Source: Siphonodentalium dalli (lineage: Eukaryota; Mollusca; Scaphopoda; Gadilida; Siphonodentaliidae). Taken from it: 64,000 nucleotides of DNA. Numbering within the stretch: position 1 is the stretch's first letter; each line of letters begins with the position of its first letter. Made by a program: the position numbers and the translations under genes. Where the stretch lies: NCBI GenBank assembly GCA_032622095.1, contig CP136069.1, forward strand, positions 68,905,319 through 68,969,318, given 5' to 3'. The notes beneath the pieces were generated by a model that ran no database searches, was not told the origin of the DNA, and worked only from the letters and a program-made list of their open reading frames with translations. Positions 12,281 to 24,099 of the stretch are shown in pieces.

Positions 12281-12288
12281 GCATTTTG
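12281..12288 (+). repeat. Left 8-bp target duplication GCATTTTG of the 8.6-kb element
   Basis: GCATTTTG here is identical to 22232-22239. A third, partial copy (ATTTTG, 13615-13620) lies between the foldback element and the large element. The pattern is explained by a foldback insertion into this duplication. Confidence 0.7.
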
Positions 12289-13614
12289 GGGTGTCAGACA
12301 GATTCTCAGAAGACCTATTACTACGAAGGCCCACAACTCCGAAGACCCGATTCTCCGACGGCCCACAACTCCGAAGGCCCGATTCTCCGACGGCCCATAA
12401 CTCCGAAGTTCCGATTCTCCGAAAGCCCATAACTCCGAAGGGCCGATTCTCCGAAGACCTATAACTCCGAAGGGCCGATTCTCCGAAGACCTATAACTCC
12501 GAAGGTCCGATTCTCCGACGACCCATAACTCCGAAGGTCCGATTCTCCGAAGATTTTGTTTTAACGGGGTATTATCGTTTACTATAGTGTACAGTCCAGT
12601 GGCGAAGCCAAGGGGTCCCAAACTTCCTGCTGCCCCCATTAAACCTCTACTTGCTATTTCAGACAATATGGGCCCCTACCAAAACATGTCCAATGTCATG
12701 TAAACGCCCGGAAATCGTTCATGGGGCATCAAAATATTCAAACTTTTCCTACTGCCCCCACCTAAATGGGAATCCTGGCCCGCCACTGACTATACACCAG
12801 ACACTATAACGTTACGTTGGCCCATGAGATGCCAGAGTAAAATGTACAGGGGTGAACGGGGAAGAACATATATAAAATTAACTTGATTGCATCAAATCAC
12901 CCCAATGCAGTCGGATGTGCACAGTTTAATCATATTAATTGTATTAAGACGTACATTGTGGCAAAATAATTGTATTTCTTACATACATTTAAGCATTCTG
13001 TTGAAAATTAAGGCTTGTCGCACACTACTGATGGTGTAGATATCACCTTATTATTATACATAGTTAACGTTTTCAATATATGAGGGCCCCTTCCCCCCTT
13101 TTCGTACGCCGGATTCCACCCATTTTGGACCCGTACGCCGGATTCCAGACGTCAATTTGAAGCTGGACGCCGGATTCCAGGGTTAATTTGAAACTGGACG
13201 CCGGATTCCAGTGTCAATTTGAAGCTGGACGCCGGATTCCATGGTAAATTTGAAGCTGGATTCCGGATTCCAGGGGGGGATATATTATCTACATGTACAT
13301 GTTTTTGTGGGGCGGTCTTCCCTAGGGCCCCATTGACTCCGCCACTGGACTGTACACTATTTAATAAGCGATAAAACATGATCTTCGGAGAATCGGACCT
13401 TCGGAGAATCGGCTCTTCGGAGTTATAGACCTTCGGGGTTATGGGCGTTCGGAGTTATAGGCCTTCGGAGTTATGGGCTTTCGGAGTTATGGGTCTTCGG
13501 AGTTATGGGATTTCGAAGAATCGGGACTTCGGAGTTATGGGCTTTCGGATAATCGGGGCGTCGGAGAATCGGACCTTCGGAGTTATGGGTCTTCGGAGAA
13601 TCGCTACGTAACCC
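12289..13614. mobile_element. Foldback-type element with minisatellite arms
   Basis: The ends are GGGTGTCAGACAG..ATTCTC and, inverted, GGGTTACGTAGCGATTCTC. The flanking direct repeat is ATTTTG (12283-12288 and 13615-13620). The left arm (about 12300-12553) is a tandem array of two alternating ~16-bp half-units, CGATTCTCCGAAGGCC-like and CATAACTCCGAAGGCC-like. The right arm (about 13381-13606) is the same array inverted. Inside each arm a unique inverted segment follows (GTGTACAGTCCAGTGGCG at 12586-12603, mirrored around 13343-13360). The centre carries a separate array at 13125-13275. No transposase is visible. The layout resembles foldback elements of flies and sea urchins; the 6-bp duplication does not identify a superfamily. 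Confidence 0.75.
13125..13275 (+). repeat. 31-bp minisatellite, about 4.5 units
   Basis: The unit is CTGGACGCCGGATTCCAG followed by about 13 bp ending in AATTTGAAG. It lies in the core of the foldback element and is unrelated in sequence to the arm repeats. Confidence 0.75.
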
Positions 13615-13709
13615 ATTTTGGGGACACACTATAAAGTGTATGCCGAGGCCGAGACCGGCTCCAAATAAAAGGTGTAAACGGGGTGTTATATGGCGTTTTG
13701 TCCGTTCAC

Positions 13710-14290
13710 TCTTAAAACGACTGTGTGGTAGAACCACACAGTTACCACACAGTTTGTGTAGGCACTTGATCGAGCACAACATTGTGTGGTGAATTGTGTG
13801 GCAAATCACCACACAGATGTTGTGTGGCGGTGGCGAACAAACTGTGTGGATCGACCAAACAACTTGTTCTTTGTAGGCACACATTAAATGTGTGCTAAGT
13901 TATGCACAAGATTGTGTGGATGCAAATGAACAGTTTATGTGTGGTTACTGACCTACAAAGTTGTGTAGTTGACACACGCAAAGATGTTTGGGTCCAGCAC
14001 ATTTCATTGTTCGTTGAATGAACACAAATATGTTTGCACTAAGGAAACAATAATGTTCACCGCTACCACACTAGTTTGTATTGTTCTTGTACACAATGCT
14101 GTTGGGTGAGACTACACATATGTGTTAATCACATGCATACAAATGTGTGTGGTCGATCCAAACAACAGTGTTCACCGCCACCACACTATTTTGTATTGTT
14201 CTTGTACACAATGCTGTTGGGCGAGACAACACATATGTGTTCATTACCCGTGTATAAATTTGTGTGGTTGATCCAAACAATAGGCTGCTA
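13710..14290. repeat. Subterminal TGTGTGG/CCACACA motif cluster
   Basis: TGTGTGG or its complement occurs many times, often as short inverted pairs such as CTGTGTGGTAGAACCACACAG at 13720-13740. A second cluster sits near the other end at 20580-20745. Such clusters near both termini usually mark transposase-binding regions; this role is inferred. A near-duplicate pair of ~100-bp blocks occurs at 14055-14150 and 14168-14270. Confidence 0.6.
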
Positions 14291-15755
14291 ATCGTGCAAA
14301 AAACAAATCATATTCAATGAAGAGAGTGTTAACCGATGTGTATTGGCCAAACATATAGTTCGGCTATCATTGGACGGTTTTTTCCCCGCCATACATATGA
14401 ACTGTTATAGTCTACTGATGCTTGACGTGCGGCGTTGGACGTTTTTGAACATAGGCCTATTAACTTATCAAACAGCAAACATGCATATTCCGGTGGTCCA
14501 CGGCCTTCCTTTGTGTACACAGCAGAAATCGTGATTGTCGAATGATATAGTATAGTTATAATCTTTAATTTCAATACTACAAAGACACAAAACAAAACAA
14601 CACATTCACATAATATTTTGGTCATCCGACGAGATTTCAAAGAAATTTTAAACTATAAGCGTACATGTTTCAGTTCCATCAATGGGTTTCACATCAATAA
14701 CTAGAATTTTCCTCCAACTTGAATGTATTGGAACAATTTGAGGGACTCCGTGATATCCATATGAAAGTCAGTCTCTGCTATATATACATAGGCCTATATA
14801 TGTATATTGCTACTGGTTGGCTGTCTTACACCAGACTCATCTTCACGTGTATAGAAGAACAAGCTACAAAACTAACTGAATCTTTCGGAGATACCTTGAA
14901 CTATACAATAACATTAAGGGTTACAAAGAGGATAGTTTTCCTGAATGTATCTATATATATCTCTCGATGCAATTCTGGGGAGAATTATCGAGTTCACGAA
15001 TAATAGAAGTCATCACCTCCTGCACGGGAACTAAATTACAGCACTTGACATCATATGTATACCAAAATCAGTGATTGTGGAATTTGTGTCTAACTCATAC
15101 ATTCCACCGTGGTTCTTGGTTGGTTGGTTGATTGGAGTTTATCTACGTCGTTGCCAAGGCAGCCATGTCCATATCTCGTTATTTACATCGCCATCGCACC
15201 GCCATGACTTAATTGAAGCTGTAAGCAGAGTAGTTATTTGTTGTTTCGGCCAATTTGGCCGGTTACTTCGTGTGAGTTTTTCATCTGACGTGTGTGTCGG
15301 AATAATGATATGGAGGATTTATGTAAATGTTAGCCCAAACTACATTTCCAAGTAACGATGGTTTTGTTGTTTATTTTGAGGAATAATACCGCGTCAGATG
15401 AATTCAGCCCAAATATGTTAACAGTTGTCGTGTAAAACATTCGGCAGTAAGTTAGCGTTATTTAGTATTTGTGGATGTCCTTTAACATGGGGAAAATAGA
15501 CTACTGCCCTTGAACGAGCATGTGAATTGTCGTATTTAATGTATAGCAACTTTATAATCAATAACAGAGGCATTCTCTGTCAAATAAGGTCGCTCTATTT
15601 ACGATACCAATTGGGGAACTTTGTGAATTAAATTACGCGTAAACTTAACCTGCTGCAAATAGAAAAGGTGTCGGAATCGGCGTACTCGCCTCAGGGCTAA
15701 CTCGCCCCAATCGGCGAGTGCCAACTCGGAATAAAAGGCCAACTCGGAATAAAAG
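14291..15755. other. Interior of the large element, no gene recognised
   Basis: There are several open frames of 90-105 codons on both strands (for example near 14329-14640, 14719-15003 and 15071-15355). None has a motif, domain or splice context I recognise. I treat them as chance frames. Confidence 0.35.
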
Positions 15756-15941
15756 ATGCATACGGGGTGTTATATGGCGTTTGGTCCGTTGTTTCTAAAT
15801 GAATATTATTGAAATTTGGTGTATATGTCCGGGCTGGGACATGGAATACAACAACGTTTGAATTGTTTTTAAATTTACAAATTTGTTGATTTTATTCATT
15901 TTGTTTTCGTTCTGAAACACACTATAAAGTGTATATAATAT

Positions 15942-16243
15942 AATAACGAACACGAGACATACATAATTTATAAACTGTTAACAAAAGATATCAAATTCAA
16001 TACATGACAAAGATGACTCAGTGGAGTTTATAAAGTGAACATAAAAACATTGAGGTAAGAATCTTTTTAAGGAATGCAACTTTATTTAATGATAATAAAC
16101 ACATAAATTAAAATAACAAACATGAGACATACATGATTTATAAACTGTTAACAAAAGATATCAAACTCAATACATGACAAAGATGACTCAGTGAAGTTTA
16201 TAAAGTGAACATAAACATATTAAGGTAAAAATCTTTTTAACCA
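15942..16243 (+). repeat. 170-bp period tandem duplication
   Basis: Two copies, at about 15942-16070 and 16112-16243, share ACTGTTAACAAAAGATATCA and GACAAAGATGACTCAGTG, among other blocks. Part of the unit also occurs inverted at about 21229-21325. That supports an inverted-repeat architecture inside the large element. Confidence 0.7.
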
Positions 16244-17640
16244 TTACTAAACCGTTTAGCACAGTCCACTTCACTCATCCGATCATCACTAAACTTCATA
16301 TTTATCTTGATATTGATCTATCAGATGAGAGCTATCAAATATTTTTTTAATTTTATAGGAAAAAATGGTCGCCAGCGGCCATATTGCATTTACGTTATAT
16401 GTTATCGCGTCATGTCGATATCTAGTATTAGTTAGAAATTTCACCTTTCCAGATTCATAATTGCTCCATTGACTGTAACAGGTGGAATTATTCCCCTCTT
16501 CGGATAGAGTGTCACTGAAACTTTATTTTGTCAGACTGTCTGTATAGTCACTGATTATATATGGCAATAATCTGTAATAAGATGTAGCACTATTTTATTT
16601 TATATTTACATGCATTGCTGTTTTTATACAACAATTTTAATCCCCCCTAGATCATCATGTGATCGACCATACATCGCGCGAGGTCCTGGTTGAATTAAGG
16701 GGGGTTTTATGGATAACTTCTGTCCTCAAGCTAGATTATACTTATGACATTTAATGGCATGTTTCTAACGTGGAGGGTTAGATATGCTTGAGACACCACC
16801 ACTCTTCAATTCACACCAAGTTATCAGCTGTCATATTCGGATATTAGAACCCATAGCCATGATATATGGTTTATTTTGTGTATACTAGTAATATTGTTAT
16901 TTTCAGTACCTTTATATACCAGTACTGTGTATAACAATGCATATAAATTAATCCATGTATACATGTATATTGATTCAACGGATTCGGTGGTTTTGTCCAT
17001 AAGTCTATCAAATATGCGGGGAAAACATGGCCACAAGCAGTACACCCTGTTAAATTTCGAATTTGAATCAATTGGCGCACCCTGCAGCCAGCTTTTATTG
17101 GAGAACTTTTTCTCACGTGGATAGTTTGGGTCACCGCTAGATGTGAGCCATGTTTTGTTCTCAAGCTGTCCTTGTGAAGACATCACTGCCAGCGGTGATC
17201 TGGAATTTTACTATTTTTATGGCTAAATAATTTGGTTGATCCTACAGACGACACCCCTTGTCCGATCGTCACCAGATTCCACAATGATCTTCTGGATAAC
17301 CAGGGTGAGAGTAATCTAATTTTCCCGAATTTCGTTAAAAAACATTACCACAGGCAGCAATTTGGTATCTTACTGTTTGATCCTCTTTTTGCGTGACTGA
17401 ATTGTTTAGCAACTGTACAGTCATATCCCTCATCTGATAGTCACCACACTTTATATTGATCTTCGGGCTGACAACTAGATGGGAGCTATCGAATGCTTTG
17501 ATTTTTTTTGGAAAACATTGTCGCCAGCAGTCATCTTCTATTTTGGTTTTTATATACATGTATATCTCTTCATTCGGATAGTCAGTATTACGTAGGTACT
17601 TCAACTTTCCGCATTCCGGTCATCATTTGAAATATAAAAA
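16244..17640. repeat. Diverged repeats of a ~1-kb period non-coding block
   Basis: Blocks containing GAGAGCTATCAAATATTTTT..GGTCGCCAGCGGCCAT (about 16325-16385) and GGGAGCTATCGAATGCTTTG..TGTCGCCAGCAGTCAT (about 17485-17530) are diverged copies. A further partial copy is near 17150-17200. No coding function is seen. Confidence 0.45.
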
Positions 17641-17787
17641 TTTACCTGATACCATGCACCCTTCAAAATTTGTTTCGTCGTATCTATTTTAATGACCCGT
17701 ATGGTAATATTGATACAGATATATTTGTCAAACATTTCTTTGTACAATATACAGGTATTTAGTTTGTAACTAAATCTAGAAATATAT

Positions 17788-18385
17788 AATAGTAGCTGGT
17801 GGACCCTACTTCGTCCGGGATGTTCCCCTCTGATTTTCGGAGAATTGCGCGATTTAACCTTGAATTGACCATTTTAAAGGTGAACGTCAAGTCGGGTCAC
17901 GATTTGACCCGTCCAAAACACTCCCCGGACAAAAGTCACGACAAAAATACCCGTCGAAATCCGCCCGGCTTTACCCGATTTGACCTTGAATTGACAATTT
18001 TGAATGTCAAGATCAGGTCAGGGTCATAATTTGACCCACCCGAAACACTCCTGGGACAAAAGTAACAGTAGGTATTATATTTCGTTGAAATACTTCCGTT
18101 TTACCAGATTTGACCTTGAATTGATCTTTTTGAATGTCAAAGTCAGGTCGGGATCAAGATTTGACCCGTCCAAATAGTCCAGAAACATGCCTACATCAGC
18201 ACGTTCGAGAACATGGTCCCACGTGAAATTGGACCCGTCCATATTGCTCCCGGGATCGAAGTAGTCCTACACACAATTTTTTAGTCGGATCGGTCAAGGT
18301 CCAGAAACATGCCTATGAGCGAGGTCAAGTTGACACGTTAAATACCAAATCCGAGTCGGATCAGTCGAGCAGTGTTAGAGTCTAT
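17788..18385 (+). mobile_element. Short element with ~150-bp core tandem repeats
   Basis: It starts with TAGCTGGTGGACCCTACTTC and contains three diverged ~150-bp units, each with GA(A/T)TTGACC or TTTGACCTTGAATTGA.. and GGTCA(A/C/T)(A/G)ATTTGACCC. The start is the inverse of the end of the 31303-31795 array (CCCGGACGAAGTCGGGTCACC). Core tandem repeats with conserved short flanks resemble the pearl-type elements described in bivalves; that link is only suggestive. Confidence 0.55.
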
Positions 18386-19619
18386 AACACATACACACAT
18401 GCATTCATGCATACACACATACATACAGACAGGTGTTCCAAAATGTATAATCGATAGCTACAACAATTCTATGGTAGATAGTTCACGGCCGACCTGATGC
18501 ATGCATCTTAGTTTTCTTGTATAACATGCCATTGGAAATATTATTGTATGTACATCTATAACAGTATTATAATTCATACATTAAAGAGCGAATTTTCAGA
18601 AAGGAATATAGTTTTTTGAAACATGCTAAATATATACATGTACTACTCATTATGATCCATTATAGCTTCACATAATGAATGTTCTGACATTTTATAAATA
18701 TATTTTACTTTATCAATATGGCCAGATCTAAGCCTCATTAAGCACAATTTTGACACGGGAAATTTACGATTTTACAAAAGGAATTTTTGCTATATTATAT
18801 AACACAATACATTCATATATAAGGATTATAATATGAGAAACATGGCGAGTTTGAAAATAAGGGACCCCCCCCCCCCCTTTATAGTATAAACGATAACTCT
18901 TAATTCACCATATACGTCACTTAATCCAAAGGCTAATAAATACTTTAGTAACATATCACATTCTCACTATTTTGCAGTATTTATAATTTTAGATTTTTTC
19001 TAAGTTCATTATTTGCTACATGCCAGGATCATGAATTTATGATATATAGTCATAATATACTTCAATTTAGGTTTTTTTTAGTAGTTTATTGTATGACATA
19101 ATTATCTTCACAAATCACAATTTAAAGTTCTGGACACAAACGGTGACTACATAATTATGTAGTACTATAAATCGCATAGTATATATACAACACCCCCCCC
19201 CCCCCCACCCCCCTCGGCCCCTCCCTCGGTAATCGAATTTACGCGAGTTATACATATAGCTGAGGAGCCGAAATATGCATGTTAATTGTTCACATCGTAT
19301 TGGTAAACCACCAATATAGTGGGAAAATAAATACACCACCACCCAACAATTTGTTTCCCTTGGTACATTGATCGTCATGCATTGGGGTATTTCAAGGTTC
19401 ATTGCAACCGTGATGCTCGATGTATTCAAATGAAATTATTTTGAAACACCAATTCCACACATTTTGTGTGATTCTGTGTGCCACATATAGAACTTCATAC
19501 TATACGACTAGGGCATTTCAGTGGCATCCACAAGTCTCATTCAGGGACGCGGCTATATGGTCGCCGTTGGTAGGGGGGATGTCCACATTGAAATGTCGAA
19601 GTGCCCCCCACCCTTCCCC
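18386..19619. other. Non-coding AT-rich stretch with C runs
   Basis: ACATACACACATG-type short repeats lie near 18390-18430. C runs lie near 18866-18877 and 19192-19206. No gene is supported. Confidence 0.4.
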
Positions 19620-20000
19620 TTGAACCAGGTTTGCGGAATTATATTTGCACACCCCCCCCCCCCTCGTTCGGAATTTTCTAATTGGTACCTCAAGCTTTCC
19701 AATTATTAGAATTTCCAACCAAATGGAAGCTTTCCACCCGATGGCCATTTGAGGCCAATTTTTTTCACCAAAAGCAGAAAAATATTCTACTGTTTGTCTA
19801 AAAACAATAAATTTCCCACTAATTACTGGTTGAAAAATCAAACAAAGAGAACAGTTTCAACCTAGTATAATGCATGTGGTGTAAAACTTGCAACTTTGCG
19901 TCAGGCATGAAATTTCCAACTGTTGGATTTTACCGAAGTTTTGGATAGGGTTATAGACACCCCCTCCCCAATATCCGCCCTGTCGCCACGTCACTGGTCT
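19620..20000. repeat. Dispersed repeat, family K, copy 1
   Basis: The segment has a GGAATTTTCTAATTGG start, AATTTCCAACC-type phrases and a GTCGCCACGTCACTGG end. The same plan appears at 58955-59290, ending in GTCGCCACTTCACTG. The copies are heavily diverged. The reading frames across them follow the repeat rather than a gene. Confidence 0.45.
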
Positions 20001-20744
20001 CAGTAGATATTTTCACTCATCTGCATTCCATAACACAAAAAACGTCGTTACTTTATCAACATGAGAACTTTACCGTGCAAAAAAAAAATTGTGGTTCTGG
20101 TTTAAAGCACACTGTATGTATATAGTATGTATGTGATAAACACACATTTGTTCAGTAAATGTCTTCACCACACAGTTGAATTTGTCAATTTACATAATGA
20201 CAATTTTCGAGCAGAAAGAAAGATGCGTATCATATAGACTGCAGAAACAACAGATAAACCCAGATAAACGCACAGCAACACGACAAATCTCTAAAATGTA
20301 AATATATGACTATGTGATAGGGAATCGTTGAATCAGAAAATCCAAATCAAGTTTATTATTTCGTTCAATCTTGTTTATACAAAATAGATATGGATATTCT
20401 CACAAAGGTGAATATCTTGCCAATTTAAATATAATCTTACCTTAACTATAGAAATAATCGAAGAGACCGCCCAATATATCGAATTTCGAGATCCACCACA
20501 ATCAACAAGACTCCATATGTACACTTTACGGCAGCCTGTGAGCCTGTACGAAACAACGACGCGCGCGTGACCACCACGTGAAATTTAAAAAAACCGACGT
20601 CACACACAAATATGTGTGGTGATGTACACATATATGTGTGTGTGAATATTGGGTGATACACACATATGTGCGTCTTATGTACACATTTATGTTCAGATAA
20701 TGCCTCCACACATGCAGTCATTGTGTGGAAGCTGCCACACAGTT

Positions 20745-21525
20745 CTTTTTACAGTGTTGTTTCTCAATGGATATTAATGAAATTTGGTGTATATGTCCGG
20801 ACTGGGACATGGAATACAATAACGTTTGAATTGTTTTTAAATTCACAAATTTGTTGATTTTATTCAACTTTTTCGTTCTGAAACACACTATAAAGTGTAA
20901 ACGGCCGGCTCTAATTAAAAGGTGTAAGCGGCTTATGTGCTTAGCGGTATATATAGGTAATCGGATTAACTAACTGACGACTCTAGACTATTAGTCTTGT
21001 GTGTTTTGTATCATTTGAGGTTTTTGGGGAAATAATAATTTATAAAGTGAAATACATAATAAAATAAATTTAATCACAATGCATAACATTTAAATAATAT
21101 AAAGACATTAAATTCTTAGAATATAATATATCGTTGCCGCCTAACTGTATGACGACGATGTCAGGATTCCATCTTTGTTCGAAATGAATCCAAAATGATT
21201 GTAAAAGTGGATGCCAGTTTTGTTCTGCTCATGTATTGAGTTTGATATCTTTTGTTAACATAATCATGTTTGTATGTCTCATGTTTGTATGTCTCATGTT
21301 TGTTATTATATTTTATGTGTTTATTATATATATGCATTATGATTAAATACTGTTATTATTTAAAATAAATGTATTTAAATTATTATTTCGCCAAAACCTC
21401 AAATTCCCCAAAACACAATAGTCTAGAGTCGCCAATTAGATAATCCGAGTATACCTACATGTATAAAGCTAAGCACGTAAGCCGCTTACACCTTTTAATT
21501 AGAGCCGGTCGCTTATACTTTATAG
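20745..21525. mobile_element. Nested inverted-repeat module with CCGGCTC ends
   Basis: CCGGCTCTAATTAAAAGGTG (near 20906) and GCGGCTTATGTGCTTAGCGG are mirrored at 21468-21510 (AAGCTAAGCACGTAAGCCGC then CACCTTTTAATTAGAGCCGG). Just inside, CTCTAGACTATTAGTCTTGT..GAGGTTTTTGGGGAAATAATA is mirrored at 21388-21432. The left flank (20745-20905) recurs inverted at about 21700-21835. The CCGGC(T)C-AAAAGGTGTAA module is used at least five times between 13657 and 22213. Confidence 0.6.
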
Positions 21526-22147
21526 AACGAAAGAACGAAAAGAAATTTTTGATTTTAAAAACAATTCAAAAGTTAATGTATTCCATGTCATAACCCCGAC
21601 ATATGTACTAAATTTCAGTCATATCCATTTATAAACAAAGAAGATAATGCGACATCACGTCTGCTTACACCTTTTAATTGGAGCCGGCCGTTTACACTTT
21701 ATAGTGTGTTTCAGAACGAAAAATTTGAATAAAATCAACAAATTTGTGAATTTAAAAACAATTCAAACGTTATTGTAATCCATGTCCCAACCCGGACATA
21801 TACACCCAATTTCATTAATATCCATTGAGAAACAACGAACCAAACGCCATATAGCAGAGTTTGGAGTTTGGGTTTGGGAAGATCCCCCCCCCGGGAAGAT
21901 TTGAAAGGGCTGTAAGCCCTCTCCTACAACCCACGTTTGAATGCCATAGTGCCGCTGAAGAGCGTTTGATGAGTTTTGTTGTGAGTGTTTTCTAGTCATT
22001 GGATGCTTGCCTGGGCAGTATGGGTTACATGCCACCCTAGCAGGAAGCAAAGCCCCCCCCCCCCCCATTCCAAAAGCGGACCAGCGAGAAGACTTACCTT
22101 GTTTGTAATACGAGTTCTGTGTGTTTGACTTAGTTGATATCTTTTTA

Positions 22148-22231
22148 TTTTGTGGTTTATATATAAACACCATATAACACCCCGTTTACACCTTTTATTT
22201 GGAGCCGGCCTCGGCATACACAGTGTGTCCC
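22148..22231. repeat. Right terminal inverted repeat of the 8.6-kb element
   Basis: This is the complement of 13621-13704, with CACCCCGTTTACACCTTTTA, GGAGCCGGCC and AGTGTGTCCC in order. It lacks about seven bases (TATAAAG region) and a short duplicated GAGGCCGAGA segment present on the left. Confidence 0.7.
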
Positions 22232-22571
22232 GCATTTTGTGCCTTAGCAATTCTTGATATATGGAAGCAAGTGCAGTGATCAGATGCGGACGTAAGAAAG
22301 GAGGACATTGTCAAGCTGCAATCACTAACGGACAGATTATGTTATACCCTCCATACACAAAGGATACAGCTTCTAAATTCATAACTTTGTGTTCAATCTT
22401 CAAACTCTTAACTGAATGACTTTCATACTTTTATATTTGTGGATGCGATACTTGGGTCCATCAGAGAAGATTTTATGGTTGTGTTTATTTAACATTTAAT
22501 GATTAACTGTGTACACACTTTTGTATAGTGTGGTTGCTCTACGAGAGCGGTTAGATCAATAGAAGAAGAAG

Positions 22572-22689
22572 GTACGTAAACAATAAGTACGAAAATTTCA
22601 CGACACTTATTTCAAGATTCAACTGGTTGCTTGTTTTGTTTATGAACATTTTGAGACAAAACCTTTGTTAAAATTAATTTAACATTCAG
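22572..22689 (+). other. PPP1R11: Possible 5'-UTR intron of PPP1R11
   Basis: A donor-like AAG|GTACGTAA at 22572 and an acceptor-like TTTAACATTCAG ending at 22689 bracket a short intron. It would place a non-coding exon upstream of the exon that holds the start codon. This is inference from splice-site shape only. Confidence 0.3.
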
Positions 22690-22724
22690 TTCTAAAGATT
22701 ATAAATTAATACATTTAACCCCGT

Positions 22725-22787
22725 ATGGCTGAAGCACAGCCTCGCGAAGCCACAGTAACGGAAACTGTTACAGAGACGGAACAATCG
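22725..22787 (+). CDS. PPP1R11: PPP1R11, coding exon 1
   Basis: The ATG at 22725 opens 21 codons (starts MAEAQ, ends TETEQS) followed by a consensus donor GTAAGT at 22788, phase 0. Vertebrate PPP1R11 also starts MAEA and has an ETVTETTVT-like Thr/Glu stretch before the conserved core. Exons 2-4 follow at 32657, 39104 and 42883. Together they give 113 residues (342 nt with stop), compared with 126 in human. The protein is a heat-stable inhibitor of protein phosphatase 1; the human protein is also reported to act as an E3 ubiquitin ligase through its cysteine-rich region. Exon order, phases (0, 1, 1) and residue conservation all agree. The gene spans about 20.2 kb because of intronic transposons. 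Confidence 0.92.
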
Positions 22788-22858
22788 GTAAGTCAAGTGA
22801 GATTTTTGCAGTGTTTTAGTCAAATTAAGTCTATTTACTAGTAATTTAGTCTTAGTGA

Positions 22859-22863
22859 GTCAC
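22859..22863 (+). repeat. GTCAC direct repeat, copy 1 of 3
   Basis: This 5-bp repeat borders the element at 22864-24044. Identical copies lie at 24045-24049 and 30132-30136, exactly at the outer edges of CAGGTCTGG termini. Confidence 0.75.
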
Positions 22864-24044
22864 CAGGTCTGGCAAATGTGAGAATACAGCTACAATAGCT
22901 GTATTCAGCTATAAATTATACTCTCAAACCCGCTGTTTTTCGATAATAAACTAGACACGCTAATTTGCGCATCAAAATTAGGCTACCATATTCTCCGGTC
23001 ACCCTCAAGTTCAACCAAATCAAAATAGTCGCTTGTGTTCTGACAAAGTGTTGCCTTTTGTTGACACTGCAATTCTGATTTTGTGTGAAAACTTACTACG
23101 GTGGTCGATGTCAGTAAATATTCTGGGGACTATTTTCTGCAAATGCATTCATTAACTAACTTATAAAATAAAGATCAAATTCATCCCAAACACTCGTTTA
23201 CTTCTTCCCGATGCTAAACAGGTAGGGGGCGTTAGAATGATGTACCTATATCGAGCATTTAGAATTACATACCACTAGCGGTTTGTGAGCGATACATGGT
23301 AACTATCCATAACGGTATATACAGATAGTGTGCGGCATATTGCAAATGTATGGCACAACATAGGGACAACTGAAATGAAAATGCGACTTATATAATTTCT
23401 GAAGTATTTCAAACATGAAGTCCTGGTCGTTAGCGAGTCAGAACTATTCAATCTGTTTTGGCGGGAAAATATATAATGTGTGAAAACTTACTAAACATAA
23501 CATTGGTATTTGTATTTTCGCGATTCGACATACATATATGCGTTTCCGTATTTTTGGAGAGAATCAGCTCAAGCAGTGAGTGGAACTCGCTCGGTTAAAC
23601 TCTGGCTAGAGATGTTCCCCTTTTTACCTGTTTTAACGCACCAACCAAACTGAGTTTTAGCAGCATCATATTGATACTTCCGGGAATGATTAAGATGTTC
23701 CATCTTCGGCGATAAATATTGTATTTAATGTATTTTTCAAGGTATTCCGCATTGCATAAGAGAGTTATTAACCGTTATGACCGACATCGACTGTCGTAGT
23801 AAGTTTTCCCACATAATCACCATCGTCGTGCCGACAAAAGACAACACTTTGTCAGAACACAAGCTACGATTTTGATTTGGTTGAGGGTGACCGGAGAATA
23901 GGGTAGCCTAATTTTGATGCGCAAATTAGCGCATCTAGTTTATTATCGAAAAACAGCCGCTTTGAGAGTATAATTTATAGCTGAATACAGCTAGGTTAGC
24001 TGAATACAGCTATTGTAGCTGTATTCTCACATTTGCCAGACCTG
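22864..24044. mobile_element. 1.18-kb inverted-repeat element (CAGGTCTGG termini), copy A
   Basis: The termini are CAGGTCTGGCAAATGTGAGA and its complement. The inverted repeats run about 260 bp, through CGATAATAAACTAGA, TTTGCGCATCAAAATTAGGC and CTGACAAAGTGTTG. GTCAC flanks both sides. It is non-coding, so it is a non-autonomous derivative. A 5-bp duplication fits hAT5 or Transib types, but the termini alone do not decide. It lies 76 bp inside PPP1R11 intron 1. Confidence 0.8.
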
Positions 24045-24099
24045 GTCACCAGGTCTGGAAAATGTGAGAATACAGCTACAATAGCTGTATTTATATAAT

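Larger units (their letters stand above)
13621..22231. mobile_element. 8.6-kb inverted-repeat element with 8-bp target duplication
   Basis: The left end GGGACACACTATAAAGTGTA continues for about 80 bp through CCGGCTCC and GGTGTAAACGGGGTGTTATA. The right end at 22231 is the same sequence inverted with a few differences. The flanks are GCATTTTG on the outside; the left one was later split by the foldback insertion. Subterminal TGTGTGG motifs are dense at 13710-14285 and again at 20580-20745. No transposase frame is recognisable, and much of the interior is nested repeats. An 8-bp duplication with subterminal repeats fits hAT, P or MULE types, but the class is unproven. The right end is about 490 bp upstream of the PPP1R11 start codon. 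Confidence 0.65.

Noticed and set aside
12224-13884. Serine- and arginine-rich frames across the minisatellite arms
   Set aside because: Open only because the repeat unit lacks stops; they mirror each other on the two arms.
13710-14290. Regular TGTGTGG repeats as a CRISPR-like or telomeric array
   Set aside because: The motif spacing is irregular, both orientations are mixed and the host is an animal genome. Subterminal transposon repeats explain it better.
19115-19841. Glycine- and proline-rich frames of about 105 codons
   Set aside because: They cross C runs and a dispersed repeat (family K) and show no conserved domain.
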